DNA of 64,000 bases from Thysanoteuthis rhombus. Lineage: Eukaryota; Mollusca; Cephalopoda; Oegopsida; Thysanoteuthidae. The position numbers and the translations under genes were made by a program. Where the stretch lies: the NCBI GenBank assembly GCA_963457665.1, contig OY735220.1, forward strand, positions 32,708,469 to 32,772,468, in the 5' to 3' direction. Positions within the stretch are counted from its first letter, which is position 1. Every line of letters begins with the position of its first letter. Of this stretch, positions 44,471 through 55,474 are shown one piece after another. The notes under the pieces were generated by a model, which was not told the origin of the DNA, searched no databases, and saw nothing but the letters and a program-made list of their open reading frames with translations.

Positions 44471-44905
44471 CAAGTTTGGTTAGTAATTGAACAGAGACTG
44501 ATACGGGACCAATGCCCTTTAGCAACATGGTGTGTGGGGGGAGATCAATGATAAAGACTGGGAAAAGGTGTGATTATTAAATAAGTTACTTCTCTCGCTT
44601 TGTGCCAGTGGTGTTTACCAAAAATGTTCGAATTAAATAAGATTTTTTAAAAAAACAAGCTTGAACCCTACCAGTTTAGTATAGGCTTACATTGTAAATT
44701 GACCCCCACTAAAACCTCTCTTGTAAGTGGATTAGAAACGTTTTTTTATAGACATAATATTGGGTAAATGTCTAAATTTCCAACTTCATTGGTATAGCCT
44801 GTACATGCAACAGATACATAGTCAGCCAGCCAGACAGACAGACTCAATTAGAAACTGGAGAAACATATGTGGACAGATTTGGTTGACAATTCCTAGCTAT
44901 TGAGC
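44471..44905 (+). mobile_element. Family A element, copy A12
   Basis: Left GTTTGGTTAGTAATTGAACA then GAGACTGATACGGGACC; interior GGGGGGAGATCAATGATAAA, AATAAGTTACTTCTCTCGCT, CAGTTTAGTATAGGCTTACA, CTTCATTGGTATAGCCTGTA, GTCAGCCAGCCAGACAG; right GATTTGGTTGACAATTCCTA. Right terminus carries CTATTGAG slightly displaced. Confidence 0.65.
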
Positions 44906-45271
44906 CAAGATAAATTTATTTGCATCGGTTTAAATCGAATGTGTCCCACGAATAAAGTTTATTTACATATGAATCAAAAATAAATCCGATATGATGAAAT
45001 GACCATAATCTGTGCTAATCTGTGTGAAGATGACATTATATTCACAGTCGAACGAGTCATTTTATGGTTACGCCATTGATACATTAAGAAAATAATTTCG
45101 GCTTGAAGACAATCCTGTGAATGATAGGGAGAAAACTGTGGCTTGTATCGAGTTTTGTAACTTACACATTATGTTGTTTATTTCAAGAAACGTTTAATGA
45201 TAGATAGATCTAGACTCAACTTGACAGATATACTATATGTGAGTAGTGGCTTTTATAAGTACGTGAATGAA

Positions 45272-45779
45272 TTCTGGAAAAATACCATGATCTAGCAAGA
45301 GAACTGAAGAAGATGTGGAACAGGAAAAATTCAGGGTAGTGCCAGTCATAGTAGGCGCACTGGGAACTGTCCTAAACATAGGGCGAGACTGGAGGAGCTC
45401 GGGATAAAAGAAAGGATTGAGACTGTACAGACCACAGCACTGCCAGGAACTCCGCGGATACTGAGGAAAGTGCTAGAAATATAAAGACTGAAACACTGAT
45501 TGTTAACAGTGACCTAACAAAAGATGGGAAATGAAAGCAGGAATGTGAACTACAGCACTGGCGTGATAGACGAAGGAGAGAAGAGATGTTGGCTGAAGAC
45601 ATGAGGAGACTTATTGTCACTCAGCCTTCAGCAATGACCACTAGGCAACCGGTGTGAAACTGTAAACTGCAGTATTGCTGTGGCCTATGAGAACTAGGAG
45701 AGAAGGGCTGGAGACTTGAGGAGACTTGCTGTCACTTAAACTCCAGCGGTTACCACCAGGCAACTGGTGTGAGATTCCA

Positions 45780-45838
<59 letters not shown>
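45272..45838 (+). mobile_element. Second LINE lineage, 3' end, copy 2
   Basis: Parallels the 40.6-41.07 kb copy: AAATACCATGATCTAGCAAG, AGGGTAGTGCCAGTCATAG, GGGAACTGTCCTAAACATAG, GACTGGAGGAGCTCGGGATA, CTGCCAGGAACTCCGCGGAT, GGAAAGTGCTAGAAATATAA. The coding part (KYHDLARELKKMWN...TALPGTPRILRKVLEI) is frame-shifted. The 3' region holds two diverged copies of a ~115-bp unit (CCTTCAGCAATGACCACTAG and CTCCAGCGGTTACCACCAGG starts), ending in an AAT run (45777-45835). Confidence 0.75.
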
Positions 45839-45839
45839 T

Positions 45840-46074
45840 AATACACTACAAATTGTAGTGGAAATACGACCCACAGCGCTGCTATGATAGGTGGGGGAGA
45901 TATGAGAGGATGGCTTACAGTCACTTAGCCTTCAGCGATAACCATCGGGCAACTGGTGTGAAACTGTAAACTATAGCTTTGTTGTGGACTGTGAGAGCGT
46001 GGAGAGGAGGACTAGAGACCCGAGGAAACTTACTGTCACTTAGTCTCCAGCCGTGACCACCACGTGTGAAAATT

Positions 46075-46129
<55 letters not shown>

Positions 46130-46150
46130 GTAGTAGTAGTAGTAGTAACA
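45840..46150 (+). repeat. Further LINE 3' unit copies with (AAT)n(AGT)n tail
   Basis: Two more diverged units (TTAGCCTTCAGCGATAACCA, CGGGCAACTGGTGTGAAACT; TTAGTCTCCAGCCGTGACCA) end in AAT repeats (46076-46127), then AGT and AAC triplets. It lacks coding sequence, so it is a tail-only repeat or a second very short insertion. Confidence 0.65.
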
Positions 46151-46551
46151 ACAACAACAGTGTGGTACTTGAGAAATGTGTAAACGAACAGATATAACAA
46201 AATGAGAAGTATTATTTTTTTTACTTCTATCTTGGAACGTTCAATTCGTATTCTACTTATTCTTTACTAGGTGAACTAAAAATTTCAAACTTCGTAAAAA
46301 TTCACTCCACACTAACTGCAGCAATCATATTTCTATTTTGAAATAATAGTTGAGGGTAGGAATATTTAGATAGATGCAATGACGAAGAGAAAATGACCCA
46401 AAACCGATGAAGTTGCTTGTATCAGTGGGCAAAACGCGACACGAAGTCTCTCCGGCCAAGGAACCAACAGTTGGTTATGCATAAACACCATTTTAAAAGC
46501 CCTACTTTCCAATGTTTGAAACGTAAAAGATATAATACGAAGTCGTTCTGG

Positions 46552-46593
<42 letters not shown>

Positions 46594-46697
46594 GTCTTTT
46601 AACGTCCGTCGTTGGACATCGACCTTCCCCAGGATTCGCCACAATTTGTCAAGTTCATCTCTCCATCTTGTGTTCTGTTGGCCTCGGTTTCTCACGA
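46552..46697 (-). mobile_element. LINE 3' end, antisense, with (ATC)n tail
   Basis: ATC run 46553-46592 then GTCTTTTAACGTCCGTCGTT, GACATCGACCTTCCCC, then a ~40-bp deletion and AGTTCATCTCTCCATCTTGT, ending GGCCTCGGTTTCTCACGAG. First LINE lineage, heavily truncated. Confidence 0.8.
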
Positions 46698-46699
46698 GC

Positions 46700-47115
46700 A
46701 ATCAGTAATAAAACTATATCAGTTTATCAGTAAACATTTTGGAAGACACTCTTCGCATTGCTCATTTCAAGGTGCGACGTGTAAGTCGAAAATTCCCCTC
46801 TCTCTAAGACGGCGTACCAAACCAAGAGATAGGAATTAACGAGTGTATGTCAGCATTACAACACAAGGACAACTATGGAAAGTTTTATGTGAGAACGACT
46901 TGATTAAATAATCCCACCTTAAGAAGAAATGTGTTACACTGACGTCGTTCATCACGTAATAAGCTGCATTTATCACCGAAGTTCCGGTTCGGCTAAACCT
47001 CAAAAAACGTCAAAAGCATCCGGGAGGAAAAAAAAACGCATCGGGCAAAATAAAAGAGATAAACTGGGGGTTCGGGTTGGAAAAGACAGTGCAAAAGATA
47101 GCGGCGTGGTAGAAG
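46700..47115. other. Unassigned sequence, no gene seen
   Basis: Short frames only (75 and 66 aa), one lysine-rich and overlapping the next family A copy. Confidence 0.3.
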
Positions 47116-47120
47116 ACAAG

Positions 47121-47480
47121 CCTGATTAGAAACTGCCACGTGACCAACTTCTTTTGGGAGCAAGCCACGTTGGGGATGATCAATTTTTAAAAAATAGAAA
47201 AAAGGGGTGATCAATGAACAACTTACTTTTTCGCCTTTTATCACAGTGGTCCAGATTTTTAAAAAAATAAAAAATAGTATAAAAACCGATTTAGGGGAGA
47301 ATATTAAAAAAAAAGAAAAGTTTTTTGTAGACATAAAAAGTAGCTAACGTTTGAATTTTTAGCCCTCAAGCTCCATTGCTATGGCTTGTATGCACCATGT
47401 AGACGACAGATTGACATGAAAAAGAAGAAACGTATATCGATAGTTATGGTGACAGTTATGGTTGGTGACTTCTAATCAGA
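47121..47480 (+). mobile_element. Family A element, copy A13
   Basis: Left CCTGATTAGAAACTGCCACG; interior GGAGCAAGCCACGTTGGGGA, GGGTGATCAATGAACAACTT, TAGACATAAAAAGTAGC, CCCTCAAGCTCCATTGCTAT; right GGTGACAGTTATGGTTGGTG then ACTTCTAATCAGAG. The central palindrome is deleted. Confidence 0.65.
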
Positions 47481-47499
47481 GGGCCGGGTCAGAGAATTA

Positions 47500-48130
47500 A
47501 AAAGTTACATATCGGCCATTGTCATCAAAGGTCAAGCAGAGCCAAAGACCAAGATGTTGAATGCTGATTTTCGGGGCTGGTAAGCCTACACAACTCGGAC
47601 AATTGTTGTAACACAGTCTCCTTACCCTCATTACCTATCCTCTGACCTAAGGTTGTACTATGCCAAAGCAAATAACCGGGGTCACAACAAAAGAGCACGC
47701 TGGGTTCACTGAGTGATTTAGATTGTCGCATATCTTTTAACGGCGCCAGTGATCAGTGTTCAAGCCAGGGCTGAAGCTCGAATGCTGATTTTCTTGGCAG
47801 GCAATGAAGAATGCACCGATCTCATTAACCATCAATTCAAGCCTGGCTGCTGCAGGGTCAAACCCTACCCCGACTTCTTTTCCGACTAAGATGATGTCTG
47901 CAATTTTTGTACCGTATATAAAATAAACAACAACAAAAAAATAATTGAAATATCTTTTATGGAAATCTATTTTTTATTTATTAGAATGAAATAAGACAGT
48001 GCTATCTATATGATAATGTTTTCGTTAATATCTAACGCTTGTCAATTTAGCTCAGTCAGTAAGACAGTCTGCTGGCAATCAATTGGTTGTGAGTCCCCTC
48101 AAAATGTTAGGAGAATGTTGGTTCAACGTA
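47500..48130 (+). mobile_element. SINE-like repeat H copy 3 and flanking duplicated segment
   Basis: 47833 onward: CAAGCCTGGCTGCTGCAGGG then TCAAACCCTACCCCGAC, then a polymerase III-like head near 48050 (TCAATTTAGCTCAGTCAGTA, box A) with GGTTGTGAGTCCC (box-B-like) at 48085. Upstream, GAATGCTGATTTTC occurs twice (47561, 47789), suggesting an older SINE around 47540-47830 with CATTACCTATCCTCTGACCT. Confidence 0.55.
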
Positions 48131-48765
48131 TTGGTTTAGAACCGTTATTTTGGTGAGAATTCTTTTTTTTTTCACTTACTTGTTGTTTCAATTGGAAAAC
48201 AAAGTCTAACCCAGACTTCGAACTGGAGTTTGACAAAAGGGTTCGATCACTAGGCACTCGATAGGAGTGACCTTACACCAAACCCCCCGTTCTCATTGAA
48301 TTAATTCGGCTACTTGTTGAACGTGTCAAATATCAACCGGGCTATTTGCGTACGCACACGTTTTACAACCAGAGCACTCAAGAGTTTTTATTGAAAAAAA
48401 TATTGATCCCCTGCGTCGGATTCAAAAGAGCACACACACTTTTGTCACGGGAAAAGAAATTGTGCAACGTCAGATTTTTGCACCCACTGACTACAAAAAT
48501 TCATGGGGAACATCGCCACTACAATTCACATCTGCAATATCCCGTCAGCTGGCCTGACCAGGATAAGGTGATTCGGCAATCTGACAGGTGTAGGATCCCA
48601 AGTAAATAGTTTCGACGGTTCGCTGATCATATGTTGAATATCGGATAACTTTACGGCCATAGTCAACGTCCTAAACTCATTCCAAAACATGGTTTCAATG
48701 TTTGCCATTATGACCTAGACAGATTTGCAACTATAAATGAAAACCAAGACAAGCTGGTTATGTGC
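48130..48765. other. Unassigned sequence, no gene recognised
   Basis: The 87-aa frame at 48346-48609 has no known domain. No repeat partner found in the window. Confidence 0.3.
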
Positions 48766-48769
48766 TATT

Positions 48770-48799
48770 GTTGCCTTTGATAAAATAATTAGCCCAAAA

Positions 48800-48852
<53 letters not shown>

Positions 48853-48980
48853 TGTATGTGTGTATATATATATATATATGTGTCTGTATATATATATGTG
48901 TATATATATATATATGTGTGTATATATATATGTGTATATATATATATATGAATATATATATATATATGTATATATATATG

Positions 48981-49057
<77 letters not shown>

Positions 49058-49084
49058 CTTTTTGGTTGATTATTTTATCAAAGG

Positions 49085-49088
<4 letters not shown>
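48770..49088. mobile_element. 319-bp element with ~39-bp inverted ends, TA-filled
   Basis: Left GTTGCCTTTGATAAAATAAT then TAGCCCAAAAAGATAT. Right, reverse complement, GTTGCCTTTGATAAAATAAT then CAACCAAAAAGATAT: ~39 bp with about three differences. The interior is TA repeat with TG/GA variants. It looks like a MITE whose interior has been taken over by microsatellite, or an inverted duplication around a TA run. Dipeptide-repeat frames inside are spurious. Confidence 0.6.

Positions 49089-49117
<29 letters not shown>
49089..49117. repeat. (TA)n microsatellite
   Basis: Short TA run joining the inverted-end element to family A copy A14. Confidence 0.9.
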
Positions 49118-49119
<2 letters not shown>

Positions 49120-49586
49120 TTCAATTAGTCATTCAACAGGAATCGTCTTGTGACCAATGCCTTTTCGGCAGATTGCCGTGTTTGGGGTGATCAATTGAAA
49201 AAGTGGAATGAAGAGTATTCAACGAAGTACAATGTTTTCTCTCGCATTTCGTTGAGCACTGATCGCTAAAAAAAGTCCAAATTTTCACAAAAAAAAACAA
49301 AACAAAAAAACAAACAAACAAACAAACAAGGGTGAATGCATCCGGACACAAGTTATGGGGCCAGTTTAGCATAGAATTAAATTGCCGACTGAACTCCCCA
49401 CTAACAAAACTACGTAGAGGTAATTATCAAAAACCAAAAAAAAAAATGTTTTCTATTCTCTTAGCCCCATTGGTGTGACCAGTACGCGTGATACATACAT
49501 AGCCAACCAGCAAGACCAACTTAAAACTGAAGAAACCTATGTTGACAGTCATGGTATGGTAATAGTTTGAGTTTACAGTTTCTGAT
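49118..49586 (+). mobile_element. Family A element, copy A14
   Basis: Left GGTTCAATTAGTCATTCAAC then AGGAATCGTCTTG; interior TTTGGGGTGATCAATTGAAA, GTTGAGCACTGATCGC, GGGGCCAGTTTAGCATAGAA, AGCCCCATTGGTGTGACCAG, TACGCGTGATACATACATAG; right AACCTATGTTGACAGTCATG. Right terminus runs into a TA repeat. Confidence 0.65.
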
Positions 49587-49589
49587 ATA

Positions 49590-50040
49590 TATATATATAT
49601 ATGGCTCAGCATCATTGTGCGACACATGAGCTATGATTTTGCCTTGATTTCTTGAAAAATCAGTGGGTACCAAGCATTGTTGCAATTCGAGTTTTTACGG
49701 GACCAGAGTGTTAGTCCGACGCCCAAGATGGACTGCCTGAAAGGGCTAAAATGCTCCAACGGCCAGCAATGTACTCATAGCCGAGGCGAGACGTGAATTC
49801 ATGCCTTTCCAAAGGGCCTTAGAAAACTGCATATATGAGTGATGGTGATTCATAGTTTCCTCGGAACACTAGTCTTTTTCCCTACTTTGGGAGCACTAGA
49901 ATAAAAAGCTCAATCAATTTCATAGTCGGCGCTTAGATACAATCGTGTTTACAGTATCATTCTTTCCCTATCACGTGTATTTGCTGTGTCATTATATACG
50001 TAATGATATAGTGGATGAACATTTTGAAGTATTAGTTTGA
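49590..50040. other. Unassigned sequence, no gene seen
   Basis: After a TA run (49586-49602) comes a moderately G+C-rich stretch (GTTAGTCCGACGCCCAAGAT, ACTCATAGCCGAGGCGAGAC) with tRNA-gene-like words but no complete box A/B pair. Confidence 0.35.
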
Positions 50041-50045
50041 CTATT

Positions 50046-50365
50046 GCAGATTCCGCCCCAAAGGTGCATGTTCGGACTTTTTATGGTGTGTGGACCATGA
50101 TTTCATACAAAATAATTTTGAATAAAAGTTTTTAAAAAGTCTCACTGTGAATACGTTTTTTCATTCGAAATTAAAGAAATTTAGGCAAACGTTATATTTA
50201 CTCCTTTCTGTTCTCTCTCGTCTGATACGCTTTCCTTGGGGCAGTGTAACATTTGAGAAAACGTGAAATTTCAAATAACTGGTAGGACTGAATTTTTTAA
50301 AGACACTGTCAGCGATCGTATAACGACGAGCTGTCGAGTAATCCTGGTGCATACACATATGCAGA
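50046..50365 (-). repeat. Dispersed repeat B, copy 4
   Basis: Reverse complement reads GTGTATGCACCAGGATTACT, CGACAGCTCGTCGTTATACG at its 5' end and AAAAGTCCGAACATGCACCT then TTGGGGCGGAA at its 3' end, matching copies 1-3. The middle is more diverged. A 98-aa plus-strand frame across it is incidental. Confidence 0.6.
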
Positions 50366-50369
50366 CTAG

Positions 50370-50960
50370 GGGTTTCTTCATTTGTAGTGAGAAATCAATA
50401 AATCCTACTCTTGATATTATAGGTTACACAAATTGCTATTGTGAACAAATAATGAAGAACCAATTATCTACATTTCTTCCCGTTTCTTTTTGGGATACCT
50501 GGGAACTTATTTTACTGCTTTCAAATTTCATTCGAGAAAATAAGATTAGATTTCATTGAGAACTTTTGAAGACATTGTGTAGACAAATATGAAAGTGTGT
50601 GTATGTGTGTGTGCATGTTAAGAATATGCGTGTGTGCACACGTTTGTGAAAAATTGTTTAGTGGCTGATTCTGAGTCACGTATCCAACAACCCGGATATA
50701 AAGATTAAAAAAAAAAACAATAACAACGATTCACTCAAAGTCGTTTGTTTCACGACAACGACAAAGATAATGTCAAAGGCCCCCCCCCCAGTGCCAATAA
50801 AATTGAAAATTGGCAACTAAGTTTACGTGTTTTATGAAAAGCACACATCTGTACTTATCTTCACGAAATATTTACAAGGAAATCCGTGACCGCCTAGCTG
50901 ATATTGTAATCAAAGAAATAGACCACAGGCTTCTTTTAAAGAAGAAAAGAAAAAATGAAT
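50370..50960. other. Unassigned sequence, no gene seen
   Basis: TG-rich stretch at 50596-50640, a nine-base C run at 50782, otherwise ordinary A+T-rich sequence. Confidence 0.35.
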
Positions 50961-50964
50961 AAAC

Positions 50965-51345
50965 AGGTCTGGTTATTCACTCAAAAGAAACCGTCACAGG
51001 ACTGACGTCATGCCGTGTTGGAAGGGGTCGATGCAAAAATTGGAAAAAAGGGGGGGTGATCAATGAATAAGTTACTTCTCTCGCTTTTGTTGGGTAGTGA
51101 TCACAAAAAAGTCCAAATTTTCGAAATACAAACATGAATGCTGCCGAGCACAAACTTGGTCCCAATTTAGATAAACTTATATTGTAAATTGAATCCCCAT
51201 CTAAAAACCTACTTAGGGTGGAGGTGGGTATCTTCAAAACAACTTTTTTTGTTGACATAATGAGTAAATGTTTAAACTTTCAACCCTCTAGCTCCATCAT
51301 TGCGCTCTGTACGTGTGACACATACATACACAGCCAGCCAACCAG
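50965..51345 (+). mobile_element. Family A element, copy A15, 3'-truncated
   Basis: Left GGTCTGGTTATTCACTCAAA then AGAAACCGTCACAGG; interior GGGGTGATCAATGAATAAGT, TTGGGTAGTGATCAC, GGTCCCAATTTAGATAAACT, CCCTCTAGCTCCATCATTGC, CACAGCCAGCCAACCAGATC. It stops there and the next copy begins. Confidence 0.7.
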
Positions 51346-51595
51346 ATCAATCAAGGGATTAGTTTAGCATGAGTGCACCTTGTAAATTGTACCTTTCACG
51401 AAAAATTGGGGGGGGGCGTAAAAAATTTTTAAAAATTTTTCTAACAACACATCAATTAAAGATTTAGATTTTCAGCTGTCTACGCGATAGCCAGCCAGCC
51501 AGCAAGTCAGTCAGGCAGAATCACTTAAAAACTGAAGAAACCTATATTGACAGTATTAGTTGTCAGCTCATGGTAACAGTTTATAACATGTATGT
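51346..51595 (+). mobile_element. Family A element, copy A16, 5'-truncated
   Basis: Begins mid-element at AAGGGATTAGTTTAGCATGA, continues with a homopolymer tract, CGCGATAGCCAGCCAGCCAG, AAAACTGAAGAAACCTATAT, TTGACAGTATTAGTTGTCAG and GGTAACAGTTTATAAC. Directly abuts A15 in the same orientation, so the pair looks like a tandem partial duplication. Confidence 0.65.
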
Positions 51596-51599
51596 ACAG

Positions 51600-52080
51600 C
51601 ATGCATGCATACTCATACACGCCCGTACACACACATACATACAAATATACACACAGACAGTGATAACGATGCGCTCTTTCAATATGCCAAAATTTACTGA
51701 TGGATTTATTTCTTGACAACCAAAAAAGATTATCCTATCACCAAATAGGTAGTCAGAATACCATGCTGTGTCCCTCATAGCATTTTTAGGGGTCATGGAG
51801 GTTCCTGGCCAATGTTCAGCTCCTCTTCAGAATAACATAAGATGTACTGTACTGACGTACATGATACCAGAACCAGGAAATAATTGCCGAATTGCTCTAT
51901 TGAGAGAGTTGGATTCATATATTTTGACAAGGAATTCATGCTAACAAAAATACTTGAGCCAGAATTTTATCTAGGTTCATCAGTTTCATTCAACTGTTAG
52001 GTCATCTTCAGGCATTGATGATTTTGAATTCAGATTCCATCTATCTACCTATCTTCATATATATCAGTGTACATATCAGG
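51600..52080. other. Unassigned sequence with CATCTTCAG motif
   Basis: GTTTCATTCAACTGTTAGGT then CATCTTCAGGCATTGATG near 51985 resembles GTTTCGACTGTATAG then TCATCTTCAGAGGAAGATG at 61.10 kb: a short shared dispersed motif. No gene. Confidence 0.35.
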
Positions 52081-52084
52081 CTAG

Positions 52085-52500
52085 GTTACGGAAGATCATC
52101 TCAAGGCAGGCTGTGAAAAATTTGGGTAAGCTTGTATCACATTATGTCACTCCATTTTATAGTTTAAAAGTCCCAGGGTTTTTTTTATGAAGCTTAATGC
52201 TGTGTTGGTAGTTTGGTTGAGTAGTCTTTTCTAAAGCCAGCTTGTTCCCGTAGTTGGTTGTCATCAAACGTTTTAGTGATTTGGTTGGTGATCACTTTGA
52301 TAAAGGGTTTGTAGATAGAGTTGAGCAAGCACATTGGCCTGTAGTTGTGGAGGTCTGTCGGGTTTACTTTTATATAACAGCATTATGATTGCCGTGTCCC
52401 CATCTTCCAGGACTTAATTTTGTTTGAGACATAAGTTGAAAAGAATAGCTTGTTTCCTAGTGATGACTTTTCCAGCTTTTTTTTAGTAGGTCATTAAATC
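52085..52500 (-). mobile_element. LINE reverse-transcriptase fragment, antisense
   Basis: Minus-strand translation gives VNPTDLHNYRPMCLLNSIYK, then PFIKVITNQITKTFDDNQLR and EQAGFRKDYST. This is the early reverse-transcriptase core: D--NYRPI-LLN-IYK-F-K and the QAGFR--YST-D motif of non-LTR elements. Its other end (ATCATCTCAAGGCAGGCTGT) matches the equivalent site at 60.72 kb, so both belong to the first LINE lineage. The catalytic YADD-type segment is not in this piece. Confidence 0.75.
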
Positions 52501-52516
52501 ACGGAAAAAAGTGATG

Positions 52517-52724
52517 TACTGTATTACCACGTATAATCAGCTGCCATGGATAATCTACATCTACGATTGAGCTTAAATTTCGAATGAAAAATGGATTTTC
52601 ATGTATTCAAATTTTTTTTATATTGATATGTATCACAAATATTTTCCGTACATAATACGTGACTGGATTTTTTAGCTCAAAATTTTTTAAATAGAATGCA
52701 GTTTATACATGGGGAAATATAGTA
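52517..52724. mobile_element. 208-bp MITE with ~22-bp inverted ends
   Basis: Left TACTGTATTACCACGTATAA then TC; right, reverse complement, TACTATATTTCCCCATGTAT then AAACTG. TA at both extremities fits a TA-targeting Tc1/mariner/pogo-type superfamily. Interior is A+T-rich with TTTTTAGCTCAAAATTTTTT. No coding capacity. Confidence 0.65.
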
Positions 52725-52729
52725 AATGA

Positions 52730-53300
52730 AACAACAATCTCTGTCGTACTTTAACGCCAACTGCACTTGAACCCCGTATACGTAGGCAAAGCTTCTGCTT
52801 TTCTTATCTCGGCCCACTGGCTTCTCCGTTACTTCTACTTGGTTTCATTCATTTTATGCACATACAAACTTAACATTCCTGATAGTAAGGGAAATTGAAT
52901 TAATTTGTTCGACTAGGTTTCGGCACTCAATCTGTATGTTGAGCATTGAAAAGCTTTACTGACAGAATATATGTATGGGGTGAATCAATAAGTCCATAGC
53001 CGATCATGTTGAGTATTAATTGAATTCTTATCTGGAATTTTCACTGTGTAATCTTTGATCTATGTGATAAATATTCTCTACTGAATTGAGTGCATTGTCA
53101 AGGAGGGAGGCCATGTTGAAAATATCTGCTGTGTACTTTTTTTTGTCCTTAAGCTACGGACTTATTGATGTAACTACGTATGTATAGTACAAAATCCATA
53201 TGTTTTCTTAATTTGTAAAAAAAAACAAACAGGAAACGAATGGAAACAGATTTTATTCGTCGTAGATGTTGAATCAATGTTCTCTATGTTTAACGCAATA
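52730..53300. other. Unassigned sequence, no gene seen
   Basis: Ordinary sequence; the 62-aa minus-strand frame (53174-53362) has no recognised domain. Confidence 0.3.
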
Positions 53301-53304
53301 GATA

Positions 53305-53375
53305 AAGCTAAACAACATACGGTTGGTTGCTGATGAGTGCGAGAGGCACGAGATATTGACATTCATCGGGTAATT
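53305..53375 (+). repeat. SINE tail fragment
   Basis: GTTGCTGATGAGTGCGAGAG, GCACGAGATATTGACATTCA matches the tail after the SINE head at 34.6 kb. Confidence 0.45.
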
Positions 53376-53378
53376 CTC

Positions 53379-53383
<5 letters not shown>

Positions 53384-53428
<45 letters not shown>
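53384..53428. repeat. (TA)n microsatellite
   Basis: TA run leading directly into a CTAG Helitron-like terminus. Confidence 0.9.
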
Positions 53429-53680
<252 letters not shown>

Positions 53681-53752
53681 CTAGCATTGTACCCATTAGA
53701 AATGACAGGATTTCTTATGTTATCCATGGATATTTTTGAATATTTCTATAAT
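53681..53752 (-). mobile_element. Helitron-like 3' terminus, copy 2
   Basis: ACTAGCATTGTACCCATTAG, AAATGACAGGATTTCTTATG, TTATCCATGGATATTTTTGA on plus: near-identical to copy 1 about 252 bp upstream, so one is a local duplicate. Confidence 0.5.
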
Positions 53753-53754
53753 TG

Positions 53755-55135
53755 AACATTGTTTTCAGTTATAAGTCTCACTTGTTGACTGTGTCCTTTA
53801 GATGTATAGATAAGAAATTCCCTATTCATTGCCGAACGATGTAATAAAATCTGTTCATACAAGTCAATTCTCGTGAATACCTCTGCAAAAGTGCCTGGGC
53901 GTGCCTTTCCGTCTCCCTGAAAAACAGGTGGGCGTCATTAGGTTGTCCAGCCTGCCTGCCTGCCTGGCGGGGCAAAGAACGTCATCTTTACGGATGAAGT
54001 GGTTACTAATCCCAACGAGCTGTATTAAAATTATACGTTCATAATTATTTGTAGTTCTTTCGCAGCTGTTCGAATGTGTCTATGGCGGCATTCGGTATGA
54101 AAAAGAAATGTTTTGAAAAATCATGAATCATTTATATAGTGACAGGGAGGATTCGGTCGAGGTAAGAGCAGAGGGTGAGAGATTGATACAGGTGGTAAGT
54201 GTTAGCTTATAAACGAGGAAATGTTCGGGGGTAATTGGTTTGGGAAGCCAAAAATATTTACTGGCATGGAACACCAAAGAAATCCAGGTAACCTCTCCTC
54301 ACGAACGCGAACATCAATGGATACAAGGAAATTTTAGTAATCGTTCACTAATCGTGGGCAGCTAATTCAGCCATTTACGATATCAGGTACAATAGGGCGA
54401 AAGTGACTAAAAATATCTGTTCTGAATTGGCCTACATTTTTAAGGGCTAGATTACCTAAACTGCTTAAATACGCCTGAAGTGAATGGATTTCATCAATTG
54501 TTTATTGATGTATTTTTACAAAAATATTTAAAATAATTTTTGGTCACTTTTTAAAATTCAAATCTAACGTTTTTCTTTGATGTTCAAGTTATCAGAAATT
54601 AACATTATTTCTTCTTCAGTTATTTACGACTCTATTTCTTGGTTTTATCATTAAGCAGACAATACGGGAAATAATAGTATTCAAATCAAGTTCATTATAC
54701 TGGCGTGTTTCACCATTCGGTTTTATCCAAGTCGTAATTTTCGATGATATTACATTGAAAAGTTCGTTTTTTTTTTTCAAGTAATATCAACTGTGTGAGC
54801 AAAAACGCTTAGTATTTTTGAATTACGAAAAAAATGCAAAACAAATAACTGATCAGACGTTATGATATTACATGACTTGATTTATTCGAAAAAAAACAAA
54901 CTCTTTGATATCGTTTCATCTAAATTTACTACTCTAACAAAGGCGAAACGTGTTAGTATAATAAACTTGATCCAAGTACTTCTATTTTCCGCAGCGTCCT
55001 CTCAATTTTATTGTCGAATATTGTGTTCACATACACATAATCTCTTAATTTATCGTATATGTGCTCTTTGCATTATAGAAATAATGTTCTTAGAATTGAA
55101 TCTTAGAAAGTAACCGATAATTTTTTGCTGATATC
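53755..55135. other. Unassigned sequence, no gene recognised
   Basis: About 1.4 kb without clear repeats apart from CCTGCCTGCCTGCCTGG at 53958. The 83-aa frame at 54862-55113 has no recognised domain. Confidence 0.35.
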
Positions 55136-55139
55136 ACAC

Positions 55140-55470
55140 AGTGTAGGGATTGTCTTCATTTTCGGCCAACTCCAACTAATGAGTTTTGATTTTACCTTTG
55201 TTTATCACAACAATGACAATTACTGCGCAAAAAAAAACTATGACATCTTGACAGTAAGAATAAGAGTTGCGTAAGCAAAAACTTGTGACGAATTCACTCT
55301 CCCAACTCAGGTCGACATGTTTTATAACTGGAATTTCTAATTTAGGTATTGAAGTGGGATATGTAGTTTTGGAGTTATATTATATGGAGAAATGAATTCT
55401 ATCTGTTTACTTTTTAGATTTTAATGAAAGCAAGGGAGTTTGACTCTAGCGCAGCCAAGATTGTTTTGTT
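55140..55470 (-). mobile_element. SINE-like repeat H, copy 4
   Basis: Plus strand GCGTAAGCAAAAACTTGTGA then CGAATTCACTCTCCCAACTC pairs with 31.9 kb (GTAGGCAAAAACTCATGACG), and it ends GAAAGCAAGGGAGTTTGACT then CTAGCGCAGCCAAGATTGTT. Confidence 0.55.
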
Positions 55471-55474
55471 TTTA

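Noticed and set aside
48737-49124. Tyr/Ile and His/Thr repeat proteins over TA, CA and GA arrays (here and at 10.6, 34.7, 53.5, 56.8, 61.3 kb)
   Set aside because: Pure dinucleotide repeats are open in several frames on both strands; not genes.
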